From the NCBI GenBank assembly GCA_046724655.1, contig JBKOWY010000018.1, forward strand, positions 1 through 64,000: DNA of 64,000 nt, in the 5' to 3' direction. The notes below the pieces were generated by a model. It ran no database searches. It saw only the letters and a list, made by a program, of their open reading frames with translations, and was not told where the DNA came from. Both the position numbers and the translations under genes were made by a program. Source of the stretch: JALZAA01 sp046724655. Lineage in GTDB: Bacteria > Actinomycetota > Acidimicrobiia > IMCC26256 > JACDBD01. Of the stretch, positions 52,551 through 60,335 are shown piece after piece. Positions within the stretch are counted from its first letter, which is position 1. The number at the start of each line of letters is the position of its first letter.

Positions 52551-53270
52551 ATGGTCGCGTCGGTCTCCGCCCCTCCGGTTCCCGCCCCGGAGGGCTCCGC
52601 GCCGCCCGCGGTCCGCACCCGGCCTCCGACCCTGCGGCTCGAGCGGAAGTGCTGGCGCGCCGGCGAGCGGACGGTCGTCGGCATCGACGAGGTGGGACGG
52701 GGCGCCTGGGCCGGGCCCGTCACGGTGGCGGCGCTCGTCCCTCCGCCGGATCACCTGCGAGGTGTGCGCGACTCCAAGGAGCTCACCCGCGAGGAGCGGG
52801 AGGTCGTCGCGGCCAGGGTGCTCCGGTGGGCGGTCGCCATCGGGATCGGCCACGCGTCCGCCGAGGAGTGCGATGCGCTCGGGATGACGGCGGCGCTGCG
52901 CGCGGCCGGACGCCGGGCACTGTCCCAGCTGGCCGACCTCGGATACGAGCCCGACCGCATCATCCTCGACGGCAACTACGACTATCTGGGGCTCGGCTCG
53001 CGGGTCACCACCGTCGTGCGGGCCGACTCGACGTGTCTTGCGGTTGCCGCCGCGTCGTGCGTGGCCAAGGTGACGCGTGATGCGCTGATGCGCGCCGAAG
53101 CCGAGCACTATCCCGCCTACGAGTTCGAGTCGAACGTGGGCTATCCGGCGCCCGTCCACAAGTCGGCGCTGGCGTGGCTGGGACCGAGCGCCATCCACCG
53201 GCGCTCGTGGATCTTCATGGACGGGCTGTGCTGGCGGGGTGTCCCGCCGCCGCCCGGCCGCTTGTTCTGA
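52551..53270 (+). CDS. rnhB: ribonuclease HII
   Basis: 239 residues. 'GIDEVGRGAWAGPV' holds the first two active-site acids, 'DSKELTREERE' follows, and 'VRADSTCLAVAAASCVAKV' carries the later Asp. An N-terminal Pro-rich extension of about 30 residues is unusual but common in actinobacteria. It removes ribonucleotides and RNA primers from DNA. Confidence 0.94.
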   Translation: MVASVSAPPVPAPEGSAPPAVRTRPPTLRLERKCWRAGERTVVGIDEVGRGAWAGPVTVAALVPPPDHLRGVRDSKELTREEREVVAARVLRWAVAIGIGHASAEECDALGMTAALRAAGRRALSQLADLGYEPDRIILDGNYDYLGLGSRVTTVVRADSTCLAVAAASCVAKVTRDALMRAEAEHYPAYEFESNVGYPAPVHKSALAWLGPSAIHRRSWIFMDGLCWRGVPPPPGRLF

Positions 53271-53282
53271 GGAGAAGAGAAC

Positions 53283-53852
53283 GTGGCTCTCGACCTGCCC
53301 GATCTGCACGACCGTGCCTTGCAGCAGACCCGGAGGTACGTCGCCGGTGTCGCCGACGACCGGTGGCACCAGGACACCCCGTGCGAGGGCTGGGACGTGC
53401 GCGAGCTCGTCAACCACATCGTGACCGGCAACTTCTGGGCCGGCGAGCTGGCGCGCGGCAAGACGATCGACGAGGTCGGGGACCGGCTCGACGGCGATCT
53501 GCTCGGTGACGACCCGGTGACCGCCTACGACGCGTCCGCCCGCGCCGCGAGTGACGCGTTCCAGGCGCCGGGCGCGATGGAGGCGCCGTGCGCGGTGTCG
53601 TACGGGCCGGTGCCGGGGGAGGTGTACGCGGGCCATCGGCTGCTGGACGTGCTCGTCCACGGCTGGGACGTCGCCAAGGCCACCGAGCAGGACACGACGT
53701 TGCCGGCCGATCTCGTCGAGGCGACGTGGGAGGTCGTCGAGCCGCAGAAGGACATGCTGCTCGGCAGCGGGGCGTTCGGCGCCGACCACACGACGCCGCC
53801 GGGCGCCGACCGTCAGACCGCGTTGCTCACGCTTCTGGGTCGCACGCCGTAA
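53283..53852 (+). CDS. TIGR03086-family metal-binding protein (DinB/maleylpyruvate-isomerase fold)
   Basis: 189 residues, GTG start with GAGGAG in front. 'TPCEGWDVRELVNHIVTGNF' and 'DVLVHGWDVAKAT' supply the His ligands of the four-helix DinB-like fold used by mycothiol-dependent enzymes. The substrate is unknown. It follows rnhB by 12 bases. Confidence 0.85.
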   Translation: MALDLPDLHDRALQQTRRYVAGVADDRWHQDTPCEGWDVRELVNHIVTGNFWAGELARGKTIDEVGDRLDGDLLGDDPVTAYDASARAASDAFQAPGAMEAPCAVSYGPVPGEVYAGHRLLDVLVHGWDVAKATEQDTTLPADLVEATWEVVEPQKDMLLGSGAFGADHTTPPGADRQTALLTLLGRTP

Positions 53853-53864
53853 CCTCCATCCCCT

Positions 53865-54230
53865 ATGGGCCAGGAGATCACCGTCAGCGCCCGGCCGGGC
53901 GCGTCGCCGTCGGTCCGGTTCTTCGATCTCAACCGGTCGCTGACCGGCATGGAAATCGAGCGCTACCACTCGGTCGACGACACGGCCGGCGACCGTCCCC
54001 CCGACGTGCTGGCCCGACGGCTGTTCGACCTCGGCGCCACGCGCGTGACGATCTACTCGAGTGTCGTGACCGTGGAGGCGCCGCCCGAACGCTGGGCCGA
54101 GCTCGAGCCCGAAGTCACGGAGACGATCGAGCATCTCTTCGGCTATTACGGCGACGAGGCCGGCTGGTCACCGGACGCGCTGAAAGCCCTCGGCATCGAG
54201 GTCAAACCCCCGCCCGAGCCGCAGAAATAG
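53865..54230 (+). CDS. NifU/Nfu N-terminal-like protein
   Basis: 121 residues. 'PDVLARRLFDLGATRVTIYS' and 'VTVEAPPERWAELEPEVTET' resemble the Nfu N-terminal domain, which lacks cysteines; the Cys-containing NifU C-terminal domain is not present. The function is unknown, and a role in Fe-S assembly is only suggested by fold. Confidence 0.6.
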   Translation: MGQEITVSARPGASPSVRFFDLNRSLTGMEIERYHSVDDTAGDRPPDVLARRLFDLGATRVTIYSSVVTVEAPPERWAELEPEVTETIEHLFGYYGDEAGWSPDALKALGIEVKPPPEPQK

Positions 54231-54242
54231 CCCGCCTGGTCG

Positions 54243-54265
54243 TCGAACACACGTTCGACTAGGGT
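54243..54265 (+). promoter_or_regulatory. SOS (LexA) box and -10 of imuA'-imuB
   Basis: TCGAACACACGTTCGA (54243-54258) is a perfect actinobacterial SOS box (TCGAAC-N4-GTTCGA). TAGGGT (54260-54265) follows one base later and the GTG start is 7 bases further, so LexA would sit over the promoter. Confidence 0.88.
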
Positions 54266-54272
54266 CGGGGCC

Positions 54273-54926
54273 GTGGCCCTGGCGGCACAACCCCTCCGAG
54301 ACGAGCAGTCCCGCGAGCTCCTCGACCTCGCCGCCGGGCGCGCCCAGCCCGTGGTGCTCGCCTGCGAGCGGGTCCTCACCGTGCCCCGCCCGCTGGGTGG
54401 GCTGCTCCCGGGCGGCGCGATCCAGCGCGGCACGGTGGTCGCGGTCGACGGCGATCCCGGGGCGGGGGCCACGTCGGTCGCGTTCCAGTTGGCGGCGTCG
54501 GCCACCGCGGCGGGGGAATGGGCCGCTGCGGTCGAGCTCGACGCGAGCCTCGGGGGGCTGGCGGCCGGGGAGGCGGGAGTCGCACTCGATCGGTTCGCCG
54601 TGATCCGGCGGGTGCCCCCCGCCCGCTGGGCGGCGGTGGTCGCGGCCCTGCTCGACGGGATCAGCGTCGTGCTCGCCGAGGTCCCCACGTTCGCCCGCGT
54701 CGGTGACGCCCGACGCCTGCAGGCGCGGGCGCGCGAACGCGGCGCGGTGTTGGTTGCGATGGGGCGGTGGCCGTCCGAAGCCGCGCTCCGTTTGCAGGCC
54801 GGAGGCTCGGTGTGGCGCGGCCTCGGTCACGGCGCGGGCGCGCTCGCAGAACGCGCCCAGCGGGTGTACGTGGACAGTCGCAGCGTCGCCGGGCGCGAGC
54901 AGGTCGCGCTCGTGCAGGCCGGCTGA
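54273..54926 (+). CDS. imuA': ImuA'-type RecA-like mutasome protein
   Basis: 217 residues, GTG start. A reduced RecA-like core: 'VVAVDGDPGAGATSVAFQLA' is the degenerate P-loop region and 'AAAVELDASLGGLAAGEAGV' follows. It lies 14 bases before imuB and behind an SOS box, the standard imuA'-imuB arrangement. The protein links ImuB and DnaE2 to damaged DNA. Confidence 0.87.
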   Translation: MALAAQPLRDEQSRELLDLAAGRAQPVVLACERVLTVPRPLGGLLPGGAIQRGTVVAVDGDPGAGATSVAFQLAASATAAGEWAAAVELDASLGGLAAGEAGVALDRFAVIRRVPPARWAAVVAALLDGISVVLAEVPTFARVGDARRLQARARERGAVLVAMGRWPSEAALRLQAGGSVWRGLGHGAGALAERAQRVYVDSRSVAGREQVALVQAG

Positions 54927-54940
54927 ACAGGGTAAGCGCG

Positions 54941-56587
54941 ATGGCAGAGCGCACAGCCTGTCTGTGGTGTCCCGACTGGCCCGTCGTCGCGTTGCGCTCG
55001 CGTGATCCTGCGCTGCGCGACGTGCCCGTGGCTGTCGTCGAGCGCGCCGAACGCGGGCTCGTCGTGGTCGCGGCGTCGGCAGAAGCGCACGCAGAAGGGG
55101 TGACACACGGCTTGCGCCGGCGTGAGGCAGAGGCGCGCTGCCCCGGTTTGACCGTCGCAGAGGCCGACCGGCAGGTGGAGGCGCGCACGTTCGAACGAGT
55201 CGCGCGTGCGGTCGAGACGTTCACGCCCCATTTCGTGCTCGAGGAGCCGGGCCGGCTCACCTTCCCGACACGCGGGCCGTCGCGGTATTTCGGCGGCGAC
55301 GCCGCCATGGCCACGCGTGTCCTCGACGCCGTGCGCGACATCGCGATCGCCGACGCGCGTATCGGCGTCGCCGACGGCGGGTTCGCGGCAACGCTGGCGG
55401 CGCGCGCCGCCGAGGCCGGCGCTGCATATGTTGTGCCGCCGGGGGAATCGTCCGCGTTCCTCGCGCCATGGCCCGTCGCGGTGATCGACGACCCGGAGCA
55501 TCCCGGACTGGCCGATCTGCTCGTCCGGCTCGGCCTGCGCACGCTGGGCGCATTCGCGGCGCTGCCCGATGGCGCCGTGCTCGGTCGCTTCGGATCGGCC
55601 GGTGCACGCGCCCACCGGCTCGCTCGCGGCCGCGACGAGCACAGCGCGTCACCGATGCCACCGCCGCCCGAGCTCATCGAGACCGCTGAGCTCGACCCGC
55701 CCGTCGCTCGCGTCGAGACGGCCGCGTTCGCGGCCAAGGGTCTGGCCGAGCAACTCATGGCGCGACTCGATGCGCTCGGCCTCGCCTGCACCAGGGTGAT
55801 GATCGAAGCCGAGACCGAGCACGGCGAGCGGCTCGCCCGCTGCTGGCGTCACGAGGGCGCGCTCACCCCCGCCGCGCTGGCGGCGCGCGTCCGCTGGCAG
55901 CTCGAGGGCTGGCTGACGGGCGACGCAGAGGACGACGACGACATGCACGACGAGCTCGCGACCGCCGGACTCGTACTGCTGCGCCTGGTGCCGGACGAAG
56001 TGCTGCCCGCCACCGGCCGCCAGCTCGGGTTCTGGGGCGGCGACGCCGCCGCCACCGACCGTGCCGGGCGCGTCCTCGCCCGCGTGCAGGGAATGCTCGG
56101 CCATCCGGCCGTGGTCACCGCCGTACCACAAGGCGGGCGCGCGCCTCGCGAACGGGTGCGGTGGGTGCCGTGGGGCGACCCTCGTGAACCGGCCCGTCCC
56201 CTCGACGCGGTCGCGGCGCCGGGTGCCAACGTCCGCGAGGTCCCGCCGTGGCCGGGCGCGATCCCGCCGCCCGCGCCGGCGCGCGTCTTCGACCCGCCGC
56301 GGCCCGCGGAGCTGCTCGACCACGCCGGCGAGACGGTCACCGTGTCGGGGCGCGGCGATGCGTCGGCGCCGCCCGCACGAGTACACAGCGCGGCACTGCC
56401 CGGCAACGGCGGCGAAGTCGCCGCGTGGGCGGGGCCGTGGGCGCATGACGCTCGATGGTGGGATCGGCGGGCCCGGGCCCGCCGTGCCTACTGGCAGGTG
56501 CTGGTGACCGCGCCCGACGGCGAGACCGTCGTCTGCCTCGTCGCGGTGGCCGCCGGACACGCCAGCCTCGAGGCGATCTACGACTGA
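54941..56587 (+). CDS. imuB: ImuB, inactive Y-family polymerase homologue
   Basis: 548 residues from the ATG at 54941. The N-terminus 'ACLWCPDWPVVALRSRDPAL' replaces the catalytic DxD of Y-family polymerases, as expected for ImuB. The palm, finger and little-finger regions follow ('THGLRRREAEARCPGLTVAE', 'RYFGGDAAMATRVLDAVRD', 'VPQGGRAPRERVRWVPWGD'). It serves as the hub that binds the beta clamp, ImuA' and DnaE2 during SOS mutagenesis. Confidence 0.9.
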   Translation: MAERTACLWCPDWPVVALRSRDPALRDVPVAVVERAERGLVVVAASAEAHAEGVTHGLRRREAEARCPGLTVAEADRQVEARTFERVARAVETFTPHFVLEEPGRLTFPTRGPSRYFGGDAAMATRVLDAVRDIAIADARIGVADGGFAATLAARAAEAGAAYVVPPGESSAFLAPWPVAVIDDPEHPGLADLLVRLGLRTLGAFAALPDGAVLGRFGSAGARAHRLARGRDEHSASPMPPPPELIETAELDPPVARVETAAFAAKGLAEQLMARLDALGLACTRVMIEAETEHGERLARCWRHEGALTPAALAARVRWQLEGWLTGDAEDDDDMHDELATAGLVLLRLVPDEVLPATGRQLGFWGGDAAATDRAGRVLARVQGMLGHPAVVTAVPQGGRAPRERVRWVPWGDPREPARPLDAVAAPGANVREVPPWPGAIPPPAPARVFDPPRPAELLDHAGETVTVSGRGDASAPPARVHSAALPGNGGEVAAWAGPWAHDARWWDRRARARRAYWQVLVTAPDGETVVCLVAVAAGHASLEAIYD

Positions 56588-56608
56588 CTCGTCGGACAGC
56601 TCAGGAGC

Positions 56609-56953
56609 TCAGATCGGCCGCACGAGCTCGACCGTGTGCCCGGCCGGGTCCCGAAGCGCGGCGACCCTCCACCCCCACGGCTTGTCGGCGGGCGGCTCGT
56701 CGAACGGGACGTTCGCGGCACGGAGGCGCTCGTACTCCGCCTCGACGTCATCAACCTCGAAGTGGAGCTGCACGTGCTCGGCGTGCCCGATCGGCCGGCC
56801 GACATGGAACGCCACGCACGGCCGCCCTGTCTGATCGGCGAGCTGCACGAAGCGCTCTGTCTCCGACGACACACTCAGGCCCAGATTGCTCGTGTACCAG
56901 TCGCGCAACGAAGCGGGATCCTCGACGAACACCGTGACGAGCGAGAACCGCAC
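56609..56953 (-). CDS. VOC/glyoxalase-family protein
   Basis: 114 residues. 'VTVFVEDPASLRDWYTSNLG', 'HVQLHFEVDDVEAEYERLRA' and 'RVAALRDPAGHTVELVRPI' give the two beta-alpha-beta-beta-beta modules with the metal His and Glu. Substrate unknown. Confidence 0.88.
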   Translation of the reverse strand: MRFSLVTVFVEDPASLRDWYTSNLGLSVSSETERFVQLADQTGRPCVAFHVGRPIGHAEHVQLHFEVDDVEAEYERLRAANVPFDEPPADKPWGWRVAALRDPAGHTVELVRPI

Positions 56954-56996
56954 GACCCCGATGCTAAGCGGCCTGCTCTCGCCTGTCTCCCCTGAG

Positions 56997-57419
56997 CTAA
57001 CGAACCTCGAAGATCTCGTACGTCAGCGTCGGGCCGTCGAGCGTCCCCTTGGCGACGGCCTGAATGCGATTGAGCCAGGCGTACCGCTCGTCGCCCGTCT
57101 CGAACAGTGGCGCGGCATAGACCGGTGACTCGCCCGGCGGTTTCGAGAGATCGATGCGCCCGCGGTAGTGCGTGAACAAGAGCGCGCCGTCGTGTGTCTC
57201 GAACGTCGTGCGCACGTCGAGCGTGCACGTCATGTCGGGCCCGATCGTCGCCCAGTCGGCCGCGGCCGTGCCCTTCAGCGTCGCCGACAAGCGCTCGCCT
57301 TCGAGCTTCGCCGCTTCCACTTCGACGATCGTCCGCATGCCGCTCGGCGTGTTCGGCAGCATCATCGGGTCTTTCAACGTGATCGTTGCGGTGCACAGCG
57401 GCACGAGCTCGATGGTCAC
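56997..57419 (-). CDS. DUF3237-family protein
   Basis: 140 residues. A beta-barrel pattern, with 'GTAAADWATIGPDMTCTLDV', 'RGRIDLSKPPGESPVYAAPL' and 'YAWLNRIQAVAKGTL', matches DUF3237. Function unknown. It follows the broken membrane gene by 13 bases in the same direction. Confidence 0.82.
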   Translation of the reverse strand: MTIELVPLCTATITLKDPMMLPNTPSGMRTIVEVEAAKLEGERLSATLKGTAAADWATIGPDMTCTLDVRTTFETHDGALLFTHYRGRIDLSKPPGESPVYAAPLFETGDERYAWLNRIQAVAKGTLDGPTLTYEIFEVR

Positions 57420-57432
57420 TCTGGCTCCTTGT

Positions 57433-57947
57433 TCAGCGGAGGATCTCGATCAGCAGGACCCATGCATTCCCGAGAGCCCCGGTGTACGCCGCGACGACAG
57501 CGGCCGGCCACCAGTAGAGCCCTTCTCCGGCCGTCGCGGCGAACGTGATCGCGGTGATGACCACAAGCACGGGGGAGCCGAGCCCGAAGACGCGGCGGAT
57601 GACGATGGTCGAGCGCGCGGGCCTTCGTGGCCGTCGGTCGAAACGACCTCGCCCGCACCCCGCTGCAGCAGGTAGACCGCGGCAAGGAGCGCGGCGCCGA
57701 GGACGATCAGCTCCGCGCTCAGCGCGCCACGCGCTTGCCCTGGGATCAGCACCGCCGTCGACGTGGCGAGCACGCTGCCGAGCAGGATCACGGCCTCGGC
57801 CGCGCGGTTCACCAGCAGCCTCGAAGCGACCACGTCTCGCAGGTTGATCGTGAGCCCGACGAACACGAGACCGAGGAGCGCCGCCGACGCGCCGACGTGC
57901 GCAACCGCGAACTCCGACCAGTCACCGATCTCGTACGCCACTCTCAT
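57433..57947 (-). pseudogene. four-helix membrane protein of unknown function, one frameshift
   Basis: Two frames join near 57622. The first half (from 57947) reads 'SAALLGLVFVGLTINLRDVV' and 'AELIVLGAALLAAVYLLQRG'; the second half reads 'RRVFGLGSPVLVVITAITFA' and 'WWPAAVVAAYTGALGNAWVL', ending at 57433. The length is one base short of a whole number of codons; one extra C in the CCC run near 57622 would restore about 171 residues. It may be intact in the living genome. Confidence 0.75.
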
Positions 57948-58324
57948 CCCTCCCGTGCCGCGACCACGTCGATCGCCACGAGCAGCGACTCCCGCCGCCA
58001 GCGCTCGAGGCTCCCGGAGTAACGGGGCTGGTACTTCTCGAACACGAGTCGCCGCCCTCGCTCCGACTCCGCGCCGCCCGCGACCACGCGCGCCCTCGCC
58101 TCGTACCTCGTATTCCGCAGCCGCACCGTCACGGCGGGATCGGCGCGCAGGTTGCGCACCCAGTCCGAGCGGTCACGCCCGCCGGACAACAGGTAGAGCG
58201 TGGACCCCTCTTGCCCGAACCAGATCTCGATCTCGTGGGGCCGACCCGTCAGACGCCCGCGAGTGGTGAGATAACAAAAGTCGTCGTCGGCGGCGGCGGA
58301 CAAGCCGGCCGTGAGGTCTGCCAT
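57944..58324 (-). CDS. deazaflavin (F420)-dependent nitroreductase-family protein
   Basis: 126 residues from the ATG at 58324. 'FCYLTTRGRLTGRPHEIEIW', 'LYLLSGGRDRSDWVRNLRAD' and 'PAVTVRLRNTRYEARARVV' match the DUF385/Ddn family of split-beta-barrel F420 enzymes. It overlaps the membrane gene by 4 bases and diverges from another F420-type gene. Confidence 0.87.
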   Translation of the reverse strand: MADLTAGLSAAADDDFCYLTTRGRLTGRPHEIEIWFGQEGSTLYLLSGGRDRSDWVRNLRADPAVTVRLRNTRYEARARVVAGGAESERGRRLVFEKYQPRYSGSLERWRRESLLVAIDVVAAREG

Positions 58325-58368
58325 TGCGGTGGGAGTCTCGCACCCGGCGGCGCGCGAAGCTCGGTGTC

Positions 58369-58818
58369 GTGGCGTCCATCGAGTACGCGCGAGAGCTCGC
58401 CCGCCGCGACCACGGGCTCGCGATCGTCGTGACGCAGCGGCCGGACGGCTCACCGCAGACATCCATTGCCAACGCCGGCGTCCTCCCCCACCCGGTGACA
58501 GGCGACACCGTGGTCGGCCTCGTCGTGCGGGGCGATACGCGAAAGCACGCGAACCTGCGGCGACGTCCCCGGGCGACCGTCGTCTTCCGGGCCGGGTGGG
58601 AGTGGGTCGCGGTCGAGGGACCGGTCGACCTCGCCGGGCCCGACGACGCCCTCCCCGGGCTCGACACCGACCGCGTTCCGCGCCTGCTGCGCGATGTTTT
58701 CAGTGCCGCCGGCGGTACGCACGAGGACTGGGACGAGTACGACCGGGTTATGGCCGCCGAGCGACGGGTGGGGGTGCTCGTTCATCCCGAGCGCGTGTAT
58801 TCCAACCCTGGGACCTGA
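58369..58818 (+). CDS. F420-dependent PPOX-class oxidoreductase (TIGR03618-like)
   Basis: 149 residues from the GTG at 58369. Split beta barrel: 'HGLAIVVTQRPDGSPQTSIA', 'HANLRRRPRATVVFRAGWEW' and 'VAVEGPVDLAGPDDALPG'. F420 enzymes of this type reduce biliverdin or other substrates; which one is unknown. It converges with, and overlaps by 37 bases, the DUF2142-like gene. Confidence 0.82.
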   Translation: MASIEYARELARRDHGLAIVVTQRPDGSPQTSIANAGVLPHPVTGDTVVGLVVRGDTRKHANLRRRPRATVVFRAGWEWVAVEGPVDLAGPDDALPGLDTDRVPRLLRDVFSAAGGTHEDWDEYDRVMAAERRVGVLVHPERVYSNPGT

Positions 58819-59657
58819 TCGCTCGCTGGGGCGGCGACGCGGTTGTCGCGATCCGCGGCCGGCGAATCGGGCGGACCCGTGACCGCGCCGGCCCACAGCC
58901 ATACCGCGAGCGCCACGAGCAGGACGGCGTACCCGATGAGCAGGAGCAACGGCGACACGGAGGGTGACCACGCGGGATCCTGCCAGATCAACAGGCTGCC
59001 GGTGTGGCCGACGGTGTAACGCCGCAGGTTCTGCGCGAACGCGCCGAACTGGGCCACCACGAACGTGACCCCGAAGATCGCGCCCACCACGATGGCCACG
59101 CGCCGGCGCGCCAGGATTCCCTTGGGCCGCTGGCTGAGCGCGAAACCGCAGAGGATCGGCAGTCCGACCGCGAACGGCAGCGTGTACCGGCCTTGCCACC
59201 CGAAGCCGAACCGACGCGCCTCGATGAACTCGAGCACCGCCGGGACCACGACGGTCAAGCCGGCGACCGCGGCGATCAGCGCGGCCATGCGACGGCTGGT
59301 GAGGAGCAGGCCGAGTGCGACAAGGACACCGAGCGCCCCCGTCCAGAGCGCCAGCGTAAGGAAGGGCGCGGGCGTGTCGAGCCAGCCGAAGACGCCGATC
59401 ATCTGGCGGTAGCTGTCGCGCGTCGAACCGAAAGTCTCCTTCAGGATCTCGAAGTCGCTGAGCCCCTTGGCCGACACGCCCGGCGGGTCTTTGGAGCCGA
59501 GGGCGTCGTTGAACGTGGTCCAGGCGAGCTCGAAGAGGATGCACAGCCCGACGACTCCGCCCCAGAGCTGCACGACGCGGGCCCGGAGGAGGCGGCGAAT
59601 CGCCGGCCACGTGCCGGTGAGGAGGAGCACGACACCCGCGATCCCGAGCCAGACCAT
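58782..59657 (-). CDS. DUF2142-like membrane protein, probably missing its N-terminal half
   Basis: 291 residues from the ATG at 59657, but coding similarity continues upstream in frame to about 59735 ('VTRAAIAAGVLVLARPLGM') with a stop at 59754-59756. Six or so membrane segments; 'RFGFGWQGRYTLPFAVGLPI' is the DUF2142 signature near the C-terminus. Full members have about 450-500 residues, so roughly 150-200 residues are missing. The lost end coincides with the start of a plus-strand gene remnant, which indicates a rearrangement. Confidence 0.7.
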   Translation of the reverse strand: MVWLGIAGVVLLLTGTWPAIRRLLRARVVQLWGGVVGLCILFELAWTTFNDALGSKDPPGVSAKGLSDFEILKETFGSTRDSYRQMIGVFGWLDTPAPFLTLALWTGALGVLVALGLLLTSRRMAALIAAVAGLTVVVPAVLEFIEARRFGFGWQGRYTLPFAVGLPILCGFALSQRPKGILARRRVAIVVGAIFGVTFVVAQFGAFAQNLRRYTVGHTGSLLIWQDPAWSPSVSPLLLLIGYAVLLVALAVWLWAGAVTGPPDSPAADRDNRVAAPASDQVPGLEYTRSG

Positions 59658-59731
59658 GCCGAGCGGCCGGGCGAGGACGAGGACTCCGGCCGCGATCGCG
59701 GCGCGAGTGACGAGCCGGCCGTCGACGACAG

Positions 59732-60335
59732 CGCCTCGCGATCGCGATCAGCCTGGTGTTCGCGTTCTGCACATATTTCATGCCGCATTCCAAGACGTTC
59801 TTCATCGAGCCCATGGCGGCTTTGCTCGTCGCGTCGGCAACTTGACGTCCTTCATCACCGTGCAGAGCGAGTACAACGCGGACCACATCAAGGCAGCCGG
59901 GCTCGAAGCGACTGCGGCGAGGCGTCCCCTGACGTATCAGGAAACGATCCGCGTCCTCCGAGTTGTTGGTTCGAGCCCCGCTATGCGCAGCTCGTCGAGG
60001 GAGCTCGCACTGCCCCCGACACGGTCCGGTATTCCGGGCACGTGTTCACCGACGCCGGTTTCCGCGAGAGGAACGCCGCGCCTCCGACGGAGCGCGAGCG
60101 CCTCTTCTGGTTCGGAAGCGTCCCGGTGCTCGACGTATGGCCGGTGTGGATCGTGTTGTGGGGCGGCCCCAAATGGCTCTATCTCCTGGCGGCATTCCTG
60201 CTGTGCGCCGCGACCGGGTTCGTCGTGCTCGCCCGTGCCGTTCGGAGCCGCGGCCCCGAGCCCGGACCGGGCTGGACAGATCGAACGTGTGTTCGGTATC
60301 GTAGTCGGCCCCGACGGAGTAGGGGCCGCCAGTGA
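59732..60335 (+). pseudogene. remnant of a GT39-like membrane glycosyltransferase
   Basis: Three pieces in falling frames: 'SLVFAFCTYFMPHSKTFFIE' (to about 59838), 'LTSFITVQSEYNADHIKAAG' (to about 59960), and 'WFEPRYAQLVEGARTAPDTV' through 'WIVLWGGPKWLYLLAAFLLC'. The first piece resembles the segment before the 'TFFSEPL' region of dolichyl-mannosyltransferase-like proteins. The 5' end and a large internal part are missing. Two single-base losses (near 59838 and 59960) separate the frames. The end overlaps the dnaE2 promoter. Confidence 0.65.
60281..60302 (+). promoter_or_regulatory. SOS (LexA) box and -10 of dnaE2
   Basis: TCGAACGTGTGTTCGG (60281-60296) matches the SOS consensus at all but the last base; TATCGT (60297-60302) follows directly as the -10. 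The start codon is 30 bases further on. Confidence 0.85.

Noticed and set aside
52266..54134. A 622-codon minus-strand frame that contains the small tudor-like protein at its end
   Set aside because: Most of it is antisense of rnhB and the DinB-like gene; only the last 74 codons, free of an opposing gene, look real.
59805..59840. GGCGGCTTTGCTCG as a further copy of the interleaved repeat
   Set aside because: Only about 10 bases agree and no arm pairing is present; it fits the coding sequence of the glycosyltransferase remnant.
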